From contig JAITYX010000120.1 in NCBI GenBank assembly GCA_021018815.1, forward strand, positions 186,001-250,000: a DNA stretch of 64,000 nt, given 5' to 3'. Positions 22,100 through 33,222 of the stretch are shown piece after piece; within the stretch, counting starts at the first letter, position 1; each line of letters starts with the position of its first letter. A program made the position numbers and the translations under genes. The DNA comes from Talinum fruticosum (Eukaryota > Streptophyta > Magnoliopsida > Caryophyllales > Talinaceae). A model generated the notes under the pieces. That model searched no databases and was not told the origin of the DNA. It was given only the letters and a program-made list of their open reading frames with translations.

Positions 22100-23432
22100 A
22101 TCCTTAGACCGAGCGACTTCTTCCCCTTTGTTTTCTTCTTCTATTTCTCCTTCTTCGACTTCTTCTTCTTCTTCCTCGGCTTCAACTTCTTCCTCGGCTT
22201 TAGCTGGTTTCTCAACTTCAGGTAATGGTGCTTTATCGTAGCTGGAGGACTCTTCGAAGTGTAAGTGGTTTCTCAATCCTCAACTACCATGGACCTACAC
22301 TCGTGGAAACGTCCGATCTGATTGCGTTGTTCTTTGATGATCTCCTTGAGCTCATAAATTAGTTCTTGGTTCTCTCGGAGCTGAGAGTGAGCTTGTTTTT
22401 GCATCATAACCAAGGTTGGAATGAATGTTTTCATGATTTTTAGAGTTGATTGAAAATACTCCGCCAAAGAAGCAAATTTGTTTACTATTTGTGCAAATAA
22501 CTCAACAAAAGGAATATGTTGAGAAGTAGAAGGTCTAGTAGGCAATAGTGGGACATCTAAAGTTGCATGAGTCCGAGGAGGAGGAGGTAGAGGAGGTAAC
22601 TCGGACACATGAATCCATACACTAGGTTTGACTTCCTGGTATCCTAACACCGTAAGCTCATTCATACCCAAATAGACAATAGGTTCCAAGCAAGCCATGG
22701 GATCATAGGGAAGAGGGACCTGAAACCGCTTGAAAACAGCGATCGAAGTGCCCCAAAAGGAAAAGGAGCATATTTCTTAAAACGAGCAGGCACGGTTGCC
22801 ATCCGCTCTAGAATTGAAGGAAAGAGGTCTATTTTGTAGCCCTCAAGAATATCATAGAGAACCTTGAGAACTTTTGAGTTGGGGTTCTCTTTATAGGAAT
22901 AATGAGAGAAGAAAGTTCTCATCGGAATGAAGTAAAGAAGTCTTGCTTCGACTTCATTTGAGTCATAGAGATATTCTTTATGGACTTAGGAACCTCTTTA
23001 GTGAACTTTTCAAAGAAATCACCCGCAACGTCATTGACGGGAACAAGGTTGGAGTTTAGAAAAAGAGTCTTCACATCGAAAAGTTTGTAAAGTAATGCAA
23101 TGTTGATGTGAATGGTCTTACCCTGAACAATAAAGGTAATGAGGCCTTCGTTGGCACTCATATGAGAGTAGAATTCGGACACTAGGTCCGGATAGATGTA
23201 TTCATAAAAACAAAGATACTTGTACATACCGTTTTTGTGATGTGTTTCAACCACGAGAAGGAGGTGGACGGAAAGAATTTGTCGTCTAAAATGAAATGCT
23301 AAGCGACAAAGAATTTTGGAGGATCGAGGCGGAGTTCTTTCCCTTACCTTACGAAATCTCGGATCGAGTAGACTTAATTCCGGCCTTCTTAGTGGCCGAA
23401 CCTCCTTCTTGAGTAGCACCTCTTTTAGCCAT
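22100..23432 (-). pseudogene. Copia-2 post-pol extra ORF, plant transposon protein (Transposase_32-like)
   Basis: This is the better preserved copy of the extra gene. The start is placed at 23432 (MAKRGATQEGG), matching the Copia-1 start. A basic N-terminus is followed at about 23250-23040 by the domain core (LVSEFYSHMSANEGLITFIV, then ALLYKLFDVKTLFLNSNLVP). Another fragment (22922-22662) has LKVLYDILEGYKIDLFPSIL and the next (22698-22273) a proline-rich hinge and a predicted coiled coil. In a third frame, 22250-22100 encodes an acidic tail with long Glu runs. At least three frame changes separate these parts. The function is unknown; it occupies the env-like position of SIRE elements. Confidence 0.7.
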
Positions 23433-23761
23433 GTTTGCAAAGAGATTAAAGAAATAGTGATTGAGAGAGAGAATAGAGAATAGAGAATAAAAAGGTTTGA
23501 AATTCAGAGAGAGAACACGAGTGAGTGAGTGAGAGAGAGTTTGAGAGCGAAGATAGCAAGAGTGCGAGAGTGAAATTAATAAGTATGCAAAGTAGAGAAA
23601 AGAAAGTGAAGTGGTGCTAATTACAACGAAAAGGCTTCCAACTGTCTTTCTCACTCAAGTATCAAACAACGGTTCTCGAGACCGTTGTGTCGCTCTACAC
23701 AGTAATGGCTAGTTTTCCAACAACTTTCTTCCAACAACTAGTTTCTAGTGACTATTCACGT

Positions 23762-23806
<45 letters not shown>

Positions 23807-24038
23807 CGAAAACATTTGTAAGATTCTCCATTTATCTTGAGATGACCTCGGAATTTTGGTGTCCATTTTGCTTATAATCCGAGTCCGACTCGGTAAGTTT
23901 TCTAAGTGACTAAGAACATCGAAGAGTACTAATAACTCATAGCTCGGTTTTACTTTGAATCAACTAATCCATTTGTTATCTATTTAAGGCATATAACACA
24001 TAATCATGAAAGAGTAAATCATGCAATAAATCTTATAA
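23433..24038 (-). other. Copia-2 spacer between pol and the extra ORF, with (GA)n at about 23764-23802
   Basis: It is noncoding. It contains a GA run of about 19 units at the same relative position as the shorter run in Copia-1. No clear TATA box is seen here, unlike Copia-1. Confidence 0.6.
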
Positions 24039-24712
24039 TCATGCATTAATCATGCCAATTTCATTCCTAATAAAACAAAACTGATCCTCACTAAGAGGCT
24101 TAGTGAAAATATCAGCTAACCGAAACTTAGTAGGAATACATTCAAGCTCAATATCACCTTTCTCAGAATGGTCTCTCGGAAAATGATACGTGACCTCAAT
24201 ATACTTAGTCTTTGAGTGCTGAACTGGATTCTTACTAATACCGATTGCACTTTGATTGTCACACTTGATTGGGATGGATATGAATGATAGTCCAAGATCT
24301 TTCAAGTGCTGCTTGATCCATAGAATCCGAGCACGGTAAGCTCCATCTGCAATGTACTCAGCCTCAGCAGTTGATAGAGCAACCGAGTTCTATTTCTTTG
24401 AGTTCCAGGAGATGAGGGATTGTCCAAGAAATTGGCATGCTCCTGAAGTGCTCTTTCTATCAACCTTATATCCAGCACGATCAAGCATCCGAGTATCCGA
24501 GTGAGGGTTAATTCGAGTCTTTTGAAAACCATAGACCAAGATTCCGAGTCCCTGCAAGATATTTAAAAATTCTCTTCACCGCAATGATATGTGATTCTTT
24601 TAGATTAGATTAAAATCTTGCACAAAGGTAGACACTAAACATGATATCTAGCCTACTAGATGTGAGATAAAAAAATAGAGATCCAATCATACCTATGTAG
24701 AATTTCAAACTC
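24039..24712 (-). pseudogene. Copia-2 RNase H
   Basis: The C-terminal piece (24305-24039) is well kept: IPIKCDNQSAIGISKNPVQH, then LADIFTKPLSEDQFCFIRNE. The N-terminal part (24532-24302) keeps the STAEAEY-type region only in shifted frames. It provides the uninterrupted version of the site where Copia-1 carries the insert at 2902-5869. Confidence 0.85.
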
Positions 24713-25748
24713 GCTACTCAAAGGTGTTGCTTGCATGCTTCACATCTTGTAGCTTGTTTTTCTTCAATAGCTCCTTGGTGTACATAGATTGATAAACATA
24801 GATTCCATCCTTGTCTTGTTTGATTTGCGGACCAAGAAAGAAATTGAGTTCTCCCATCATACTCATTTGGAACTCTTGTCTCATCAACTTAGAAAACTCT
24901 TGGCGTAGAGTTTCATTAGTAACTCCAAAGATACACTACTATAGAAACCACTTTTAACTACGGTTAAAAACGACCTTTAATGACGGTTAATCGACATTGT
25001 ATATGTGGTCGTCGTTGTATGTAGCGTCTTTTACTATGGTTCAAAAACCGTTGTAAAAGAACACATATGACGACAGTTCTTCTAAAGAATCGTCGTCATA
25101 GGTCACCTAGAATGACGGTTCTCCCGAGAGAACTGTCGTCATAAGTCAGCTATAACGACGGTTCTCTCACCTAGGACGACGGTTCTTCTAAAGAAGCTGT
25201 TGTCATACGTTTGAATTTTTTTAAAACATAGAGAACTCAAAGGTGTTGCTGCATGCTTCACATCTTGTAGCTTGTTTTTCTTCAATAGCTCCTTGGTGTA
25301 CATAGATTGATAAACATAGATTCCATCCTTATCTTGTTTGATTTGCGGACCAAGAAAGAAATTGAGTTCTCCCATCATACTCATTTGGAACTCTTGTCTC
25401 ATCAACTTAGAAAACTCTTGGCGTAGAGTTTCATTAGTAACTCCAAAGATACACTACTATAGAAACCACTTTTAACTACGGTTAAAAACAACCTTTAATG
25501 ACGGTTAATCGACATTGTGTATGTGGTCGTCGTTGTATGTAGTGTCTTTTACTATGGTTCAAAACCGTAGTAAAAGAACACCTATGACGACGGTTCTTCT
25601 AAAGAATCGTCATCATAGGTCACCTATAATGACGGTTCTCCCGAGATAACTGTCGTCATAAGTCAGCTATAATGACGGCTCTCTCACCTAGGATGACGGT
25701 TCTTTTAAAGAACTGTTGTCATACATTTGAATTTTTTTGAAATGTAGA
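24713..25748. repeat. 518-bp tandem duplication spanning copia RT and the CACTA-1 left end
   Basis: Unit 1 (about 24713-25230) and unit 2 (about 25231-25748) each contain ~220 bp of Copia-2 RT followed by ~296 bp of CACTA-1 left end; the CACTA terminus appears at 24934 and again at 25452. The duplication must postdate the CACTA insertion because both units cross the same junction. The RT part is nearly identical between units; the CACTA part differs more, many changes being CG to TG or CA. Confidence 0.9.
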
Positions 25749-27118
25749 GAACTTTTAGATCTGAAAATTTTTGGATCTAAAACTAAAACCGAAATAGAGA
25801 GAAGAAAAAGCTGAGTAACAAAAACAAATCGGATCTAAATACATATGAAATTGTTGGAGGGGAATTTTGACAAATTTCCCGGAACCTTTAAGATTACAAG
25901 GCAAGAACGAAATCGGATGTAAACTAATACATTATAATAACAAGTCTAAACGGAATCGGATCTAAACTAATTAATCACCTCAAATGAAACAACCTTCTTC
26001 ACTCGTCAACATGGAAAGACTCGGAATGTGAGGATCCAAGAGACTTCAACTCTTCAATTACACATCTAATAACGAACATCAAAAAGACTTTAACTCTTTA
26101 ATTACAAGTCTAACAATGAACCATGGAAGCAAAATTAGAACAAATTGCGAGAGAACAAATGAGTTAAAACCCAAAAATCTAAAAGGGTAGAACCTAACAA
26201 AATCACAACAAATGGAAAAATCAAAACATCTAACAACGAACCATGGAGATATAATTAATCTGCCTCTTGAATCTCATTGTCCGAGAGAGAGAGAGAGATA
26301 GAGGAAGGAGAGGATTACGAACCAAGGAGGAGGCTCGGTGGGTAAAGTGTCCCGCTCTTCCTCGCGGCGACAGGCGCAGTGGCGGAGCTTGGGCACGAGA
26401 TGGCGATTTAGAGCGGGAGTGAGCGAAGAGGAGGAGAAGTTAGCGCTCTCTTAAAGATCGGGATGAGTCGGCCATTGAAGCTAATAATGCCTTGGTTGCC
26501 ATTAAAGCCGATGCTAGAGGAAGAGAGAGAGAGAGCTTTCGTTGGAATTGACGCCGTAGCCGGAGGAAGAGAGAGATAGACAACCATTTGATGCCGGAGC
26601 TGGAGGAAGAGGGAGAGAGAGAGAGAGAGAGATAGAGAGAGAGTGAGTGAGGAAGGAGAGAGAGAGCGGGGGAAGGGCGATTTCGGATCCGAGAAATGAG
26701 GGGATGAGAGAGAGAGGGGGAGGGGGTTTCGAGATATAAGGAAATGAGGGGGATGAGTGAGAGAGAGTGTTGGGGGGGAGGGAGGGGATTAATTGAGATA
26801 TGAGGACTTTTGACTATAGTTCAATCAAAGAACCGTGGTCAAAAGTAACTTTAAAACAATTCAATTAAATTCAAATGTGTGCCTTAGATTTTTAACTATG
26901 TTTTAATTAAAGAACTGTAGTAAAAAGTTATTTATCACTATGGTTCTTTTATAGAACCTTATTTAAAAGTTGACAGTTCTACCTATGACGATGGTTCATT
27001 GAAAGAATCGTAGTTATAGGTGTTAAACAACGCCGCTTATTTACAAAAATGCCACTGGTCCATTTTTTATGACGATTTGTCCTTTTAACCATCGTTAAAA
27101 GTGATTCTTGTAGTAGTG
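24934..27118. mobile_element. CACTA-1: non-autonomous En/Spm-type transposon in the Copia-2 RT
   Basis: The ends are CACTACTATAGAAACCAC (24934, repeated at 25452 by the tandem duplication) and GATTCTTGTAGTAGTG (27118), with the 3-bp target duplication ATA at 24931-24933 and 27119-27121. The subterminal zones carry many copies of a GACGACGGTTC motif in both directions. The middle is purine-rich (GA runs 26280-26770) and no transposase is encoded. The ends match CACTA-3 closely, so an element of that family could have mobilised it. The original length was about 1.67 kb. Confidence 0.92.
25139..25405 (-). pseudogene. Duplicated fragment of the Copia-2 reverse transcriptase
   Basis: Minus-strand frame with MMRQEFQMSMMGELNFFLGP and KELLKKNKLQDVKHAATPLS, the RT segment after the YxDD box. 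It is the second unit of the 518-bp duplication; the first unit (24713-24930) is the copy in original position. Its N-terminal neighbour is across CACTA-1 at 27119. Confidence 0.85.
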
Positions 27119-27670
27119 ATAATATCATCAAGATATCTATGTATGATAAGAAAATCACTCCCCTTGGTTTTTGTGAAAAGAGTTTTGTCAATCTGACCTC
27201 TTTTGAAATCATTTTCAACCAAGAAACAAGCAGTAGTCTTTCATACCAAGCTCTAGGAGCTTGTTTAAGACCATATAAATCCTTTTGTAACTTGCAAACA
27301 TGATTTCGAAATTTTGAGTTTTCAAATCTAGGGGTTGCTCAACATATACTTCTTCTTGAATAAAACCATTAAGAAACACGCATTTGACATCCATTTGATA
27401 AAGCTTGATGTTCATGCTAGATGCAAATGCTAAGAGAATTTTGATTGCCTCAATCCTAGCAACAGGTGCAAAGGTTTCTCCACAATCAATTCCTTTATCT
27501 TGGTTATATCCTTGAGCAATTAGTCTAGCCTTATTTCTGACAACTAACCCTTCCTCATCCAGTTTATTCTTGAAAACCCATTTGGTTCCTATTACTCGGG
27601 TGGTCGAAGGTCGTTTGATCAAAGTCCGGACTTGGTTTCTTTCAAATTGATTAAGCTCTTCTTATATGGC
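27119..27670 (-). pseudogene. Copia-2 reverse transcriptase, N-terminal part, cut by CACTA-1
   Basis: Contains [40 protein letters not shown] and [20 protein letters not shown] (27622-27300), then in another frame the palm segment ending RYLDDI at 27122. CACTA-1 starts there, right after the catalytic YLDD residues; the rest of RT resumes at 24930 and 25448. The copy lacks any continuous frame. Confidence 0.88.
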
Positions 27671-29248
27671 CTCTACCCATTCAGGTTCATTTAGGGCCTC
27701 TAGTGCATTCTTAGGTTCTGTTAATGATATGAATGAAGAGAATGCACACAAATTATGTAAAGAAGATCGAGTTCTTACCCCATTATTGATATCGAAGGTA
27801 TGTTTTTAGGTGGGTGACTAGATGCATACTTGAAAGCTCTACCTGTCCTCTTTTACCAAGTTTGTTGGTTGAATAGGTTGATCTTCAGTTGATTGTTCTT
27901 GCTGAGCCTCTATGTTGGCTTGTTCTTCAACATTCAGCGCCGACTCTCGAACTTGTTCATTCCGAGTCACAACATTCCGAGTTGGCTCGTTCTAAGTTGC
28001 CTTAGTTCTTCTGTTTTGACTCTTTCTAAGCTCAGCTTCAGCAAGGTTATCTTCATCTCTGTTAAGCTTAAGATCTAAGAAGGTTCATTCACTTATCATG
28101 CCAAGATCAATCTCATCAAAGACAATGTGGATACTTTCTTCCACTTTGTTAGTCCTTTTGTTAAACACACGATAAGCTTTACTATGAGATGAGTAACCTA
28201 GAAATATACCTTCATCCGATCTAGCATCAAACTTAGTACAATGTTCCTTACCATTGTTCTACATGTAGCATTTACATCCAAATGGTCTGAAGTAGGAGAT
28301 GTCGAGCTTCTTTCCCTTATACAGACTCATAGGGTGTCTTCTTTAAAATGGGTCCGATGAGGAATTTGTTGAGCGTATAATTTCATTGTGTTGCTGCCTC
28401 AGCCCAGTAAATAGTAAGGTAGATCATTTTCAATCATCATGGTCCTTCCTATTTCTTTAAGAGTTATGTTTTTTCTCTCCACTACTCCATTTTGTTGAGG
28501 AGTTCTTGGTGCGAGAGAAGTTGTGGGAGATGCCATTTTTGTCACAAAAATCTGCAAATTCCGAGTAGTCGAACTCCCTTACATGGTAAGTTCGAATCCT
28601 TTTGATTTGAGTCTAAGACTCCACTTGAATTTTCCTGCAGATCTTAGTAAACTCTTTGAAGGCTTCATTCTTGTTCTTCGAAAAACACACCTAAGTAAAT
28701 CGTGAAAAATCATCAACAATGACAAACACATAAGATTTACCTCTTAAGCTTTTCATAGGAATTTCACCACACAAATCCATATGAACTAACTCAAGTACTT
28801 TGCATGTAGATACAGTTTTGAGTGGTTTGAAAGATGATCCGACTTGCTTTCCATTCGTGCATGCTTCACGATTTTATCTTTCTTAAATACACAACTAGGT
28901 CAACCCCTAACCAATCCATAAGATGCAAGTTTCTTGATAGTGTGCATGCTAATATGACCTAGTCTACGATGCTAAGTCCATGAATCATAATTCAGAGATG
29001 CTTTTAAGCAAGATAAATTCGACTAGAATCGAAAGAGGGATAGTATAAGTGTTACCTGACCTTAGATCCGAGAGCTTTATTTCTTTGGTGACTCGCATCG
29101 AAATGTAGCAGTTGGTATGAGTGAACCTTACCTCTTGACCTTTGTCACATAGTTGAGAAATGCTAAGAAGATTGTACTTAAGCCCTTTGTTAAGGTAGAC
29201 TGGGCTGACCGAGTTGTTTCCTTGACCAATATTGCCAATCCCTACTAT
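27671..29248 (-). pseudogene. Copia-2 integrase and linker, cut by CACTA-2
   Basis: It aligns with Copia-1 9781-11320: the linker (27671-28080), the C-terminal region with KRTNKVEESIHIVFDE near 28130, the catalytic core (28400-28850) and the pre-integrase and zinc region up to 29248, where CACTA-2 begins. Stops and frameshifts are frequent and only short frames survive. The reading frames printed on the plus strand at 27893-28078 and 28523-28705 are antisense shadows. Confidence 0.8.
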
Positions 29249-31696
29249 TACTATTAGAAAAATACTTTCTAACGACGAACAATTTGGTCGTTAAAAGCAT
29301 GATTTATGGTCGTTAAAAGCTCTAACGACCAAAAAATGTTGGTCGTCGTATGTCGTTATTTGTCCCGCGTTATTAGTTTTAGCGACGAAATCAAAATTTT
29401 CGTTGTTATTAGAATAACGATGAAAATACACATGGTCATTATAAGTTAACTAATCAACGACCAAAAAATATTAATAATGACCAAATTGTTTGTTGTCTAT
29501 TTGTAAAATTTAAAATTGAAATTTTATAATTATTATCATTAACGATCGTGTTTGTTTGTCGTGACATTTTCAAAGCAAGATTAGCGACAAAATATTTTCG
29601 TTAATGAAAATCACTACTACATTATTTAAATGCCAATTGTTTTCAGTCGTTAATAATGTCGTTCAATAAGATAATATGATTAATAAAAATAAATCTAAGA
29701 AATAGTAACAACAAATTTAAATATATATAAAAATCATTAATTTGTAAATATTTGGTACAAAGCATGTAATCGTAACATTAAAAACAACTCGAAACTTAAC
29801 AAAACAATTCTAGAAACAAAAATTGTTCTTGTTCATATAAATGTTCAAATAATATTAAGAAAAGGGGTAGGGGAATAGAGTGCTTTCGCATCTTCAATCA
29901 TTTAAATAATGAAAATGCTAGAACTCGCATCGAGGATCTCGTTGCTTCAAGCACGTACAAAGTAAAGGATAAAAGTGTAAGAATTCTAAGTTCTAGAGAA
30001 TCCTTACAAAAAGCATATACAAATTGAATATATACAAAACCAAGGAAAAAAATAATATATACATATGCCTCAAACCCTACAAAATACCTTCAAAAATTAC
30101 TCAAGATGGCCAAAGGCCGGAGAATAACACAACCAATATGACAACCAAAAGACCCCACATAACTCAATTTATACACCACATTCATCCCAAGCAAGACAAC
30201 AAATAGAAACCTTTAGTTTTGCACGAACATGCATTAGTATAATTATAAGAGACAATCTTGAACATACTCAACGACCACGAGGCCACGTAATAACACAACC
30301 AATAATGACAATTCATGTGTTTTTAAATTGAGTCTTAAGAAAAACAACGAATGTACCTCGATTTGTGAAAGAGAAGGGTCTTCCGAAACGTATCTCGATT
30401 TAAATGTAGCTTGTCTTTTTCTTGGAAGATATTAAAACCATAAAGTTTGCATATAATAGTTCGTCACAATATTTCGCACAAGAAAACACAAGTGTGACCA
30501 AGAATGAGCATGAAACCACTAAATTGTAATATTGCATTTCTAATTTTTCGCTCTTTTTTCATTTGGAGAGGAAGGATAGGGGTTGGATCCTAGTGTTTAC
30601 TCATCCTCCTAGAAATCACTACACATCGGTATTTAGATTGTGCATTTCCATTGCATTTTCTTTCTAGCACAATTATCATGTTCAACATGACACACATGTA
30701 CACTTCTTGAATCCCGATGTTCGAAATATAGCAAGAATAACGAGTCGTTGATGAGGAAAATATAAAGAATTTTGCATTGCCATTAATCCCGATGTTTTGA
30801 AATATAGAGCTATTGGAGAACATCCCCATCATCCACAAAACACAATGATCAACCTTCGATATTTCTTTCACTCTTTATTTTAGTTCTAATTAGAGACATA
30901 ATCTAAGCAACAAGCAAAGCGTAGAAGGAGAAAGCACTTTACCAACGAAGAACTTACTATGAAAGCGAATTAGGAAGTCACTTATAACCGAGCTTCTTAT
31001 CACCAAGGCATTCAAGTAAATTCATTCATTGAATAATCAAGCAAACGAGGTGTTATAAATATCCATCTATTCACGGATTTCTCGAGAAACATCCTTCAAA
31101 TACCATAGTTCAATATCTTATCATGAGTGAAGTGAATTGGACATGATCTTTTTTGTTTTCTTTTTATTTATTTGTTGTTACAACAATCATATGAACCTCG
31201 CAATCTTAAAAATGCAGGATTCACATGAATCTCTCTATCTTCAATAACTCGGACATATATGGAGCAAGGATTGTTAGGGATAAAAGTCACGGACACTTTC
31301 AAACCAACAAATATAAAATTATAAAGATTTCTTTTCTTCTTCTACTACTTTTTTTAGGGAGTGGAGTATTGATCATAAATTGTATTTCTTGCTTGTGACA
31401 GTGATTAATGAAGCAACTCTATCTATAGTAAACAAAATTAATTATAACATCAAAGCTATTAAAACTATAATTTGTGTAATTGCATGGACTTTGTACATGT
31501 ATAACAAATATACACATAACTAAAGCACAATTTGTTGTCAATACCTGGAAATAAAACTGAAGATTCCTTATAAGAAAAGCCATATGCTCTCTAATGAAAC
31601 ATTGGTCTAAAACGCTATCGTCTCTGCTTAGATGTTGAGTACTTTTCCCGATCATTCCGACGATTAGCAAAATCATTGTGGCCTTGATGCATAACA

Positions 31697-33222
31697 TGAA
31701 GACTCGGACATCTGTTCTATATCTTTCCGAGTCATGCAAAAGGAATCGGGTATAACGATGACATTCATATAGTGTTTTGATTCCAAGGCATTCTCTCGTG
31801 TCTTAGAAACTTACTTGAGTGAAATAGTATCTTTTCTATGCGATTTGGTCTTCACTTATCTCTTTAATCGCTTTTTAGTTAGCGACTCGTAAAACTTGTT
31901 CTTTATTCCGAGTCCACTCTCACTCGAATCCGACTTGTGTTTATTTACTCTATTGCTTGCAAAGTCGGCATTCGTAGTTCTTTTCGTGCTTAGTTTACAT
32001 CAAGTATTTCCCACTCGATATTCGTTATGGAACTTGATTCTTTGCTTCAGACTAAGTCATATGGAATTCGAGTATCATGGATATTAGACTCGAAAATTCC
32101 ATTTCTTCTCCGACTCGGATAATCTGTTGGTTAATTATCATGATTATATTATTATCCGTGTCTAACCTTGGACCAAAGTATTTTATACTTTGAGAACCAA
32201 AGTTGTTTTACTTTTGTAGGTTATTCAATCGAGGATATCTTTTTCAAACTACAAAAGTAGCCGGCTTCGAACATCAAATCACCAGCAGAGATGGCTTTTC
32301 ACCTACATCGCTCTAGTCTCGGAAGATTGTGTCGAAGTCGCCTGCGCTTCCATATCCGAAAACTGGAAGGTCAAGCTTAACGATGGTTTTCACCACACTT
32401 TTCAAGACACAACCGATGGTTTTGGGACTTCCAAGAGAGTTAAACCGTTGTCCAACGACCATATTTCAACGGATACTTTCCGAGTGACTCGAAAGCCCTT
32501 ATCAACGGTCACGAGAGGACTCTCGGTCAGCGAGATGAAGATAACGGCTACTCTACCTGGTTATCTATAAATAGAAGCCACTTCACAAGACTTGAAGAGA
32601 GCCGAACATATTGTCAATACTTCAACTTGAACAAAGTTATTGTATTTACTTTCAATCTTCAACTTACAACTCCTACTCGTAATTCATTACTTTCGAGTTG
32701 TAAGGTCTTGTACTCGATTACAAACACTTCTTACATTCTTTGTAAGGTCCCTTGACTAAGCTGTAAGGGTTAACTCAGCTTAGTTGTCCCTAGCTGTAAG
32801 GGTTATCTCAGCTAGGAAGTACTAGATCGAGATAAGGGAATTTCGAGTCTAGGAAAACTTGTATAGAGTTGTCTAAGGGAGCAACTCGGGTTCGATCAAG
32901 TTCACGGTATTTTGTGGACTCAAAATAGTGGATTTGACTTCGTGTCTGGATTGACACGGGCCGTGGTTTTCTGCCCCGGGAGGGTTTCCACGTAAATTCT
33001 CTCGTGTTCTATTTCCGAGTTCATTCTAGACTCGGACATCCCTGCTGAACGTGTTTACTCCGATTCATTACATTCCGAGTCCATTATTTTCCGACTCCTT
33101 GCTTAGACTCGGAATCTGTCTTTGTCTCTTCTCTCGTCAAAAGGTGTGCGCTTTTGCAAAGAATTTTCATCACCCTATTCACCCCCTCTAGGGTGACTCG
33201 GACTCTCCCGAGCAAACCTTCA
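31697..33222 (+). mobile_element. Solo LTR of the Copia-1 family inside CACTA-2
   Basis: It starts TGAAGACTCGGACATCTG and ends GAGCAAACCTTCA, the two ends of the Copia-1 LTR in plus orientation. Flanks TAACA (31692-31696) and TAACG (33223-33227) form a near-perfect 5-bp duplication. No internal region is present, so the two LTRs recombined to leave one. Length is 1526 bp against 1573 bp in Copia-1. A TATA box lies at 32566-32573. Confidence 0.9.
32566..32573 (+). promoter_or_regulatory. TATA box of the solo LTR
   Basis: Reads TATAAATA, in register with the Copia-1 LTR TATA box, so this LTR could still start transcription rightward into CACTA-2. Confidence 0.55.

Noticed and set aside
22919..23440. 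Copia-2 extra ORF as a viral envelope glycoprotein
   Set aside because: The visible domain matches the plant transposon protein family; no signal peptide, furin site or membrane anchor is apparent, so env-like is only a positional label.
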